Assembly: GCA_023446735.1 (NCBI GenBank)
Contig: JAEXPQ010000027.1
Location: 1-64,000 of the forward strand
Direction of reading: 5' to 3'
Source: Verrucomicrobiota bacterium
Lineage (GTDB): Bacteria > Verrucomicrobiota > Verrucomicrobiia > Opitutales > Opitutaceae
Length of the DNA: 64,000 nt
Shown: piece by piece, positions 16,953 to 24,230 of the stretch
Layout of the letters: every line of letters starts with the position of its first letter
How positions within the stretch are numbered: the stretch's first letter is position 1
Notes under the pieces: model-generated
Seen by the model: the letters and a program-made list of their open reading frames with translations, nothing else
Told to the model about the DNA's origin: nothing
Database searches by the model: none
Position numbers and translations under genes: made by a program

Positions 16953-19900
16953 TCAGAAGCTGAAAGTATTGGTCAGAGTCCAGCTGCGCACCGGCCCGAT
17001 GCCCCACGCGGCCACGGTGCCGTCGTATTGGGTCGAAAGCGGGATGAGATGGTTGCTGTCGAAGGCGTTGCGCAGGTTGAACTGCACCCGCCAGTCGAGC
17101 TTCGCCGTGAGCTTGCGTTCGTATCCGAGCCACAGATCCACGTGGCCGGCGGTCGGACCATAGTAGGGATTCTCGACGTCGAAGCCGATCGAGCCATCGT
17201 CGTTCGTCTTCATCGGATAGCCGATGGCGATCTTGTCCTCCCAACGATAGCCGCCACCGACGTTGAAGCCCTTGAGGCGGCCCGTGCTGAAGCCGTAGTT
17301 CGTCACGACGTTGAAGCGCCAGCGACGGATCTCGGGGGTGTTGGTCCCCTCCTGCAAGCGCATCAAGGCATAAGACTGGTAGAAGTTGGTGTTCCAGCTG
17401 TTCAGTCCCGGATGTAGCGGCGTGGTCTGTCCACCGCCCCACTGCCGGATATCGCCCATGGCGGTCTTGTTCTGGTAGTGGTTGGTCAGCTCGACGAACT
17501 CCCGGAGGGCTTCACCACCGACGTTGTTGCGCTGGGCCTTGGTGTCCGAAGCATTGAAGGTGATTCGCCAACTCTTGGTCGGATTCGCGGTGAACTCATA
17601 CTCCCAGCCGGTCGAGACCCGGTCTTCCGTCGCCGTGAAGTTCGCGACCGGGGTGGAGGCGATGGTCGGGGCGATGCCGGAGAAGTCGTTGAATCCCCAC
17701 TCACCCAGGATCTGCTTCACAAGCGGTTCGTTGGTGTACTGACGCCACGCGGCAATCGCAGCCGCCGCCACAGCGTCGGCCTGATCCTGGGTCTCGGTCA
17801 CGCCGTTTATGGTACGCGGGGCATAGCGCCACACGTCGGTACCGGTCACGGTACCGGTGTCCGCAACCGAGTTCGGATCGCCGACCTTGGTGAGATGATA
17901 CTGGTACGAGTCGGCGCGGTTCTCGTTGCGGACGATGTAGTCGCCAAGGAGGAACCAGGTCGTGAGCGAGGTGTTGCTCGCGTTGAGCACCGTGGTCTTG
18001 TACTTGTTGATCTTGAGCGAGAACCTCTCGTCCTTGGTCGAGAGCATGAGGCCGCGGTCGTTGGTCCGGCCCGAGGGAGGCGGCAACGGGTTGCCGTGGA
18101 TGTCGTTGCGGGTGCCGCTGACCTGGAAGTTCCGCGATTCGCTGTAGAAGAGGCTCAGGTTCACCGGGAAGCTTTCGCCGTATTTCCCGAAGAACTTGTT
18201 CAACTTCCCGACCACGCTCCAACTCGGCGAATTCGCACGGGTGAGCTGGTAGGTCCGGCCGATCGTGGAGAACTGCTGCAGTCCGGCGTCCACCTTGCCC
18301 GCGGGGATGACATAGCCGAAGTCCACGTGGTCGCGGCTGGGCCAGGTGGTCGGCACATAGCCGGTGGCCGCCCAGGACTTCACATTGTCATGGCGGATAC
18401 CGTACATTCCGACGATCGCACCGTCCCAGAAGAAGGACTGGAGCACCACCGCACGGGAGTCGACCTTGCGACGATCGAGCGAGGCACCGAACGTCAGCGC
18501 CTTCTCATCGCCGTTCTCGGCGCTGAGGATGTTCACCGAGGTCGTCTTCCAGCCGGCGTAGTTGGCGGGATTCTCCGACTGGGTGAGCGCCTCGCCGTTG
18601 TAGGTGCTGGTCCACGGATCGGCCGGGTTCACACTCGATTTCCACGTGGAGTCGAAGTAGCGGAAGCTCGCCGAGCTCGGCATTTGGATCGCACCACCGG
18701 CCCGGGGCACGTAGAGACCGAAGGGCGAAGCCTCGTCCTTGAGAGTGCTGGTAAGGTAGATCGATGTGCTCGCCGCCCGCTCGTTGGAGTTCATCCCGTA
18801 GCTGCTCAAGACGCCCGCGACCGGGTTGAGCGACACGAAGGAGGTGAAGACATCGTCCGTGCCGTAGCGTTTGAACGAACGGCTTTCGGTCCGGAGCATA
18901 TCCTGACTGTACAGGCCACTGAGGGTGTGCTTGCCCAGCAACTTCCAAAGCCAGCCCTTCTGGCCACCTTCATTGAAGTCGTGGGTGGCGAAGGCGCTCA
19001 AACGGGACGACTCCCGGGTGTTGGACGTGCGGCCGTTGCCCCAGGTGTTGCCGCCTTCGACGTAGGCTTTGCCGAAGTTCGGGTTTACTGCACCGCCGAT
19101 CAGGTGGGTATTGATGTCCACGAAGAGCGTGTTGCCGAACGAGAACTGCTTCCGGTTGTAGTCCTCATAACTGTAGGCCGCCTCGAATCCCACCTTCTCA
19201 CGGAAGAATGTCTGCGTGAGGGCGGCGTTGAAGTTCTTGAAGTTCTGACTCTCGCTCTTGTTGTCGCCCTCCAGGAGGTTGTTATAGAAATCAAAGACGG
19301 ACGGGTCCGACAGCGTTGTGGCCTTCCACACGCCCTGATCGCGATAGGGCACGGTCGCATCGCGTTCGGCCATGTAGGTGGTGGTGGCCATCGTCACCCG
19401 GCGCGAGAAGGGGAGTCCGCCGATGCTGCCGTCAATGGTGCCGTTGGACCGGAGGCCGCCGATATTTGCATATTCGGCCTGTAGAAACATCGACGGTGTG
19501 GTGGTGTCCTCTGTCACTGGCATCCAGATGCCGCCGAAGAACGACGGCTGCCCCAGCCAAACCTGGGTGTTGAACTTGCCGACGTTGTATTGTCCGGCAT
19601 CGGTCGGGTAATAGCCGCCGGTCTGTTTCCCGTCGGCTCCGTAGGTCGGACTGCCGTTGGCGTCGAGCTGGTAGAAGTACCCGCTGTTCTGCACCCGATT
19701 CGGGTCGTAGCCCGCCTTGTTGATCTTGGTCCACCAAGTGGTGAACTGATCGGTCGGGGTGATGGTGCGCGGATTGTTGCTTCGGATGGTGCCGTTTTCG
19801 AAGTTCACTTTCAACGAGGTGCGAGCACCACCGCGGCTGAGGAACTTGGGATCATAGCGGAGGGTGCCGAACATGCGACGATCCAAGCTGTAGGCCGGCT

Positions 19901-20633
19901 GCTGCTTGAATTGCTCGTCGTTGCGCAGGAGATCGATGCGGACCGACAGTTCATCGTCGAGAAGTTCCTGATTGTAGTCGATGGCGACTCGGTTCGCCCC
20001 GAACGAGCCATAGCGGAGCTCGATGGAACCGAAGGTGCGGTGCTGGGCGGACTTCGTGCCTGCGTTGATGATGCCCGCCGGGCTGCCCAAACCGAACAGG
20101 ATCGAGTTCGCGCCGCGCTGCATGTCGACGCGATCGACGTTGTATCCGTCCCACGGTATGTCGGAGGTGAAGAAGTTCCGCGTGTTGTCGGCGCTCGCCA
20201 GGCCGCGGACGCGGGTGTTGCCGTTGGGGCTGACTAATCGGCCGCCCTCATCCTCGGTCTTGCCGCCGGAGATGCCCTTGAAATTGCCCTGGGTGCCACC
20301 GACCTCCGTGTTGGTGGTGTAGGCCAGGAGCGTCTTGTTGTCGGTGGCGCCGGTGTCCTTGAGGAACTCGGAGGTCACGACGGTGATGGCCGAGCCGACA
20401 TCCTCCAGTCGGGTGTTGATGCGCGAACCGGCGAGGGTCTGGGTCGCCGAGTAGCCCTTGTCCGAATCAGCGGTCACTTCGAACGGGCTGAGAACGACAA
20501 CCTCTTCTTCCTTCGTGGCGGTCGTGGAGGCGTCTGCGGCCGCGACCGCTTGACCGAGTGCCGACTGTGCCAAGAACGCCGGCGGGAGGATCGCGGCAAA
20601 CGCGACGATCCGATGCTTGTTCCTAATAGTCAT
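16953..20633 (-). CDS. TonB-dependent outer-membrane receptor of the xylan locus, copy 1
   Basis: From the ATG at 20,633 this is a 1,226-residue protein: signal peptide (ending near ALGQA), TonB box EEVVVL at about residues 40-46, a plug domain (GYSATQTLAGSRINTRLEDVG, then the VDRVDMQRGANSILFG block), and a large beta barrel ending in NTFSF with the terminal phenylalanine of outer-membrane proteins. It should import oligosaccharides with energy from TonB. As in other Verrucomicrobiota there is no SusD gene. Its leader (20,634-20,815) shares a palindrome and conserved words with that of the second receptor. The longer frame to 20,768 runs through this leader and is not coding. Confidence 0.92.
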   Translation of the reverse strand: MTIRNKHRIVAFAAILPPAFLAQSALGQAVAAADASTTATKEEEVVVLSPFEVTADSDKGYSATQTLAGSRINTRLEDVGSAITVVTSEFLKDTGATDNKTLLAYTTNTEVGGTQGNFKGISGGKTEDEGGRLVSPNGNTRVRGLASADNTRNFFTSDIPWDGYNVDRVDMQRGANSILFGLGSPAGIINAGTKSAQHRTFGSIELRYGSFGANRVAIDYNQELLDDELSVRIDLLRNDEQFKQQPAYSLDRRMFGTLRYDPKFLSRGGARTSLKVNFENGTIRSNNPRTITPTDQFTTWWTKINKAGYDPNRVQNSGYFYQLDANGSPTYGADGKQTGGYYPTDAGQYNVGKFNTQVWLGQPSFFGGIWMPVTEDTTTPSMFLQAEYANIGGLRSNGTIDGSIGGLPFSRRVTMATTTYMAERDATVPYRDQGVWKATTLSDPSVFDFYNNLLEGDNKSESQNFKNFNAALTQTFFREKVGFEAAYSYEDYNRKQFSFGNTLFVDINTHLIGGAVNPNFGKAYVEGGNTWGNGRTSNTRESSRLSAFATHDFNEGGQKGWLWKLLGKHTLSGLYSQDMLRTESRSFKRYGTDDVFTSFVSLNPVAGVLSSYGMNSNERAASTSIYLTSTLKDEASPFGLYVPRAGGAIQMPSSASFRYFDSTWKSSVNPADPWTSTYNGEALTQSENPANYAGWKTTSVNILSAENGDEKALTFGASLDRRKVDSRAVVLQSFFWDGAIVGMYGIRHDNVKSWAATGYVPTTWPSRDHVDFGYVIPAGKVDAGLQQFSTIGRTYQLTRANSPSWSVVGKLNKFFGKYGESFPVNLSLFYSESRNFQVSGTRNDIHGNPLPPPSGRTNDRGLMLSTKDERFSLKINKYKTTVLNASNTSLTTWFLLGDYIVRNENRADSYQYHLTKVGDPNSVADTGTVTGTDVWRYAPRTINGVTETQDQADAVAAAAIAAWRQYTNEPLVKQILGEWGFNDFSGIAPTIASTPVANFTATEDRVSTGWEYEFTANPTKSWRITFNASDTKAQRNNVGGEALREFVELTNHYQNKTAMGDIRQWGGGQTTPLHPGLNSWNTNFYQSYALMRLQEGTNTPEIRRWRFNVVTNYGFSTGRLKGFNVGGGYRWEDKIAIGYPMKTNDDGSIGFDVENPYYGPTAGHVDLWLGYERKLTAKLDWRVQFNLRNAFDSNHLIPLSTQYDGTVAAWGIGPVRSWTLTNTFSF

Positions 20634-20638
20634 TAGTC

Positions 20639-20808
20639 TGTAGGTTCTGGGGGTTTGCCACCGCGTGTCTTCGTGGCGCGGCGACGGGAACCAGCACCGG
20701 GCTCGGAGGGGGGGGCGCCCAGGCTGGAATCGGGTATGGAGGAAGCGTCCCGCCCGACCATCCAGCAAGCGCTCTTAGGGATGGAGATGATCGCGACTTA
20801 GGTCGTGC
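20639..20808 (-). promoter_or_regulatory. Conserved receptor leader with palindrome, copy 1
   Basis: Upstream of the receptor on the minus strand come, in order, the palindrome CGACCTAAGTCG (20,805-20,794), CTTGCTGGAT (20,769-20,760), CCCGATTCCA (20,734-20,725), CGCGGTGGCA (20,665-20,656) and a CCTACA word close to the start. The same words in the same order lie before the second receptor, and the palindrome-to-CTTGCTGGAT distance is 24 bases in both. The palindrome centre is about 167 bases from the start codon. This suggests an operator plus a conserved promoter or structured 5' leader. Confidence 0.6.
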
Positions 20809-20877
20809 GGCCGCCGGCGACTCGCCTTCCATCCGCCTGCTCTTCGGCGTCGCGTCCGCGTCTCTGTTTGGTGACCA

Positions 20878-22005
20878 TTACTCGAGTACAACGGCCTGCT
20901 CCGTCCAAGCCGGGCCATCGATCCAGAAGCGTCCCGCCTCATAGCGCACCGGTGAGATGCCGAGCTGCGGCAGCTTTTCCCATTCCTGCAGGTCGGGGCA
21001 GTACGGATAGGGGCGCTTCTCGTCCATAAGGTAATGGCACGAGCTCCAGAGCTGGCCGCCGGGGCCCTCGAAAAGCGCGTTGTGCCCGGTCTCGCAGTAC
21101 GGATCCTCCGTGTCGGCGAACTGCAGATGCGAGTAGCCGCCCTCGGTGGCCAGCTCCGGCCGGTAGCCCTTCTTGCGCGTGCCGAAGATCGGCTCGGGAG
21201 AGACCAGCTCCCACGGGCCGAGCGGGTGCGCCGACTTCAGCAGCCCGACCTCGTAGCCGCGGGTCCAGGTGGAGAAGAACATGAAGTACACGCCGTCGCG
21301 CTTGATCACGAACGGTCCCTCGATGCCGCCGATCATCCACTCGGGCCAGCCGGGCTGCTTCTTGTCGAGGAACTTCCGGATGGGGGCGGCGAGGTTGCCG
21401 GTGGCGAGGTCGATCTCGGCCTGCCAGAGTCCGTTTCCGCTGGTGTAGAGGTAGGTCCGGCCGTCGTCGTCCTCGAACAGCGTGGCGTCGTTGTTGTACT
21501 GCGGAGTCAGCGGTCCCTTGACGAGGGTGTAGGGTCCGGTGACGGCGTCGGCGACGAAGAGCCAGACGCTGTGGGTCTTCATCCCCTTCGGGTCCTCGGC
21601 GGTCACCTTGCCGCTGTTCACCGTCATCCAGAACCGGCCCTTGATGAGATGGATCTCGGGCGCCCAGAAGCGGCCGTTGTACGGGCAATCGGCCGGCAGC
21701 TTGCTCGCGTCGATGAGCCAGGAATGGTGCCGCCAGTGGATCAGGTCGTCCGAGACGAGCAGGCGCACGCCGGGATTCGGCCCGGTCCAGACCGGGTTCG
21801 AGGTCCCCGTGCAGAACCACTGTGCGCCGACCTTGATGATGCAGTGGTCGCGCAACGAGAGCGCGGGATCGCGGGTGATCGGATTGGTGTAGCGGAAGAC
21901 GCGCCGGGCCGGCGGCGCCGGTTCCGCGGCCGGCGGCGTCTGGGCCGCGGCGGAGGAAACGGCGAGCAAGGCGATGGCGGAGAGGAGAGCGGAATGGAAA
22001 TTCAT
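20878..22005 (-). CDS. GH43-family glycosidase (secreted), short
   Basis: This 375-residue protein has a signal peptide (ending near SAAAQ) and a five-bladed beta-propeller of the GH43 type. The three expected acidic residues are visible: D53 in LRDHCIIK, D173 in NNDATLFEDDDG and E229 in GGIEGPFV. Family members remove arabinose or xylose from arabinoxylan or arabinan; the exact substrate is not readable. It is the last enzyme gene before the first receptor and lies 24 bases downstream of the longer GH43 gene, so the two are probably co-transcribed. Confidence 0.88.
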   Translation of the reverse strand: MNFHSALLSAIALLAVSSAAAQTPPAAEPAPPARRVFRYTNPITRDPALSLRDHCIIKVGAQWFCTGTSNPVWTGPNPGVRLLVSDDLIHWRHHSWLIDASKLPADCPYNGRFWAPEIHLIKGRFWMTVNSGKVTAEDPKGMKTHSVWLFVADAVTGPYTLVKGPLTPQYNNDATLFEDDDGRTYLYTSGNGLWQAEIDLATGNLAAPIRKFLDKKQPGWPEWMIGGIEGPFVIKRDGVYFMFFSTWTRGYEVGLLKSAHPLGPWELVSPEPIFGTRKKGYRPELATEGGYSHLQFADTEDPYCETGHNALFEGPGGQLWSSCHYLMDEKRPYPYCPDLQEWEKLPQLGISPVRYEAGRFWIDGPAWTEQAVVLE

Positions 22006-22029
22006 GGGGAAGGATCGGGTTGGTCGGGT

Positions 22030-24198
22030 TCAGTTTGCCTCCGCCTCGCGCCACTCGAAGACCGTGCCGTCCTTGCGGTCGGGGTGCGTGCCGGGCCAGT
22101 CGGCGCCGTAGGGCTCGTTGGTCGCCGGATCGAGGCCGAGGTAGCGGTTGGTCTTCAGCGAGAGCAGCATGCACTGGCGGCGCAGCAGATCCTGCCAGAG
22201 GAAGATGCTGTCCTTGGTCTCCGTCTTCATGAGACGGACATCGGCGGAGAGGCCCGCGCCGACGACGGTGAGGAAGCCGCGGCCGTCCATCGACTCGAGC
22301 GCGACGCGGCCCTCCCCGCGGTCGTGGACGCGGAAACGGGTGCCGGGGCCGGCGAACTCCTTCGCGTCGCGCCAGATGAAGTGGAGCATGCCCAGCGGGT
22401 GGGCGTAGGCGGGCAGGTCCTTGCCGAGATTCCAGAGCGTGACGACCTTGCCGAGCGGCACGTTGGCCGAGCGGTCGGCGAGCGGCTCGGAGACGCGCCA
22501 GGAGTCGAACTCCGCCACACCGCCCTCGCGGCCGGCGGTGTTGTGGCCGAAGAGCGCGTAGCGCACGCCTTGGAAGGTTTTCATCGAGAAGCCGAGCTGC
22601 TGCGCGTCGCCGATATTCCGGAACGTCGCGCCGCCGTCGGTACTGTAGGCGAACTGCGCGAGGTCGGTGTCGAAGTTGCCCGCGACGCGCAGCAGCGCGC
22701 GGCCCGCGGCGAGCGGCACCTCCTCGGTGCGGTTGGCGAGCAGGCCGTACCAGCGCAGGACGAAGCCGACCTCGGTGCGGGCGATGCCGATCCACGAGTA
22801 CGGCACGGCGAGCAGACCGAGCCCGGCGATATCGCCCGGCTGGAGGCCGGTGGCGTCGAGCGCGACGGTCGCGGTGGACTCGGGGCCGACCGCGCGCTGC
22901 GTGAGGGAGTTGCGGGCGCGGAAGAAATCTGGCGCGGGCAGCGTGTACAGGCGCAGCGTGCCGGGCTTCTCGGTCAGCGACCACTTGGCGTCGACCGGCA
23001 CGTGGTTCCATTGCCAGAGCGGCCGCAGCGCCGGCTCTGAGAAGTCGTCGTTGCGCTGGTAGGTCGGCGTGGGCGGGACGTCCGCGCCGGTGTCGGGCTT
23101 GAACCAGGTGCGCGGCGAGCGGCCGAGGTTGCCCGGCAGGCCGAAGTACGGCCAGCCGTCCTGCCAGGTGACGGGCGAGAGGTAGGTCATGCGGCCGAGC
23201 GATTTCGAGTCCATCATCGAGAAGCCCCACCAGTCGCCGTTGGGCAGATCGACGATGCCGCCCTGGTGGAGCGGCACGGCGGCGAAGCCGTTGTCGCCGA
23301 AGGTCTGGACCTCGACCTTGTCGCCCGGGTTGGGGATGGGCGACCAGAAGCCAAAATTGTTCACCCAGTTTCCGCGCTGCCAGCCCATCGTCTCGCGCAT
23401 GCTGATGGTCGCGGTCTCGTAGGGACCATCGACCTTGTCGGCGCGGGCGCACTGCATGCGGCCGACGGGGGCGAAGTTGGCGCTGACGATGTAGTATTTG
23501 CCGCCGACCTTGTAGAAGTGGTGGCCCTCGCCCATCGCGTTGCCCTTCGGGATGATCACGCGGTCGCTGCCCTCGACATAGCCGGTCAGGTCGGGTTTGA
23601 CCTCGGTGAGATGCACCTCGTCGTAACCGTGCACGGCGTAGATGCGGTCGTCGTCGAAGAGCACGCCGAGGTCGTAGATCTTGCCGCCGAGCTTGTGGTG
23701 CCGCCACGGACCGGCGGGATTCTGCGCGGTGAAAACCTGCAGGCCGTAGTCGTTGATGTTCACGAACACGTAGAACGTGCCCTTGTGATGGCGAAGCACC
23801 GGCGCCCAGATGCCGTTGCCGTAGGCGCCCTTGTTGCCCTCGAGGCGGTACTCCGGCCCCATCTCCAGCCGGTCGAAGACGTAGCCGAGCAGCTTCCAGT
23901 TCACCAGGTCCTTCGAGTGCAGGATCGGCAGGCCGGGCATCACGTGCATGGTGCTGCCGACGAGGTAGAAATCCTCGCCGACGCGGATCATGTCGGGATC
24001 GCAGAGATCCTCGTAGAGGATCGGATTGGTAAACGTGCCGTTGCCGTTGTCGGACACCCAGGTGTCGCGGGCGGTCTCGAGCGGCGTGGGCGGGAGCTGC
24101 GGCGCATCGGCGGCGCAGCCCTGCGGAATCGGCGCGAGCGCACAAACCGCAAGCGCCAGCACTGCGAACTTCGAACGGAGTCGTTGGACGTCGGACAT
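22030..24198 (-). CDS. GH43-family glycosidase with C-terminal sandwich and beta-trefoil-like domains, copy A
   Basis: From the ATG at 24,198 this is a 722-residue exported protein (hydrophobic N-terminus with a cysteine near residue 28, possibly a lipoprotein). The GH43 propeller occupies about residues 45-340, with acidic residues D67 (CDPDMIRVG), D176 (YDLGVLFDDD) and E224 (MGEGHHFY). A beta-sandwich of the GH43 C-terminal type follows (about 370-590). The last 110 residues (FRVHDRGEGRVALESMDG, then RYLGLD) look like a fascin/ricin-type trefoil that may bind sugar. It is a clear paralogue of the gene at 33,806-35,917. A beta-xylosidase or arabinofuranosidase activity is likely. Confidence 0.87.
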   Translation of the reverse strand: MSDVQRLRSKFAVLALAVCALAPIPQGCAADAPQLPPTPLETARDTWVSDNGNGTFTNPILYEDLCDPDMIRVGEDFYLVGSTMHVMPGLPILHSKDLVNWKLLGYVFDRLEMGPEYRLEGNKGAYGNGIWAPVLRHHKGTFYVFVNINDYGLQVFTAQNPAGPWRHHKLGGKIYDLGVLFDDDRIYAVHGYDEVHLTEVKPDLTGYVEGSDRVIIPKGNAMGEGHHFYKVGGKYYIVSANFAPVGRMQCARADKVDGPYETATISMRETMGWQRGNWVNNFGFWSPIPNPGDKVEVQTFGDNGFAAVPLHQGGIVDLPNGDWWGFSMMDSKSLGRMTYLSPVTWQDGWPYFGLPGNLGRSPRTWFKPDTGADVPPTPTYQRNDDFSEPALRPLWQWNHVPVDAKWSLTEKPGTLRLYTLPAPDFFRARNSLTQRAVGPESTATVALDATGLQPGDIAGLGLLAVPYSWIGIARTEVGFVLRWYGLLANRTEEVPLAAGRALLRVAGNFDTDLAQFAYSTDGGATFRNIGDAQQLGFSMKTFQGVRYALFGHNTAGREGGVAEFDSWRVSEPLADRSANVPLGKVVTLWNLGKDLPAYAHPLGMLHFIWRDAKEFAGPGTRFRVHDRGEGRVALESMDGRGFLTVVGAGLSADVRLMKTETKDSIFLWQDLLRRQCMLLSLKTNRYLGLDPATNEPYGADWPGTHPDRKDGTVFEWREAEAN

Positions 24199-24230
24199 GA
24201 GAGGAAGGGGAGATGTCGGTGGCGGGGTGC

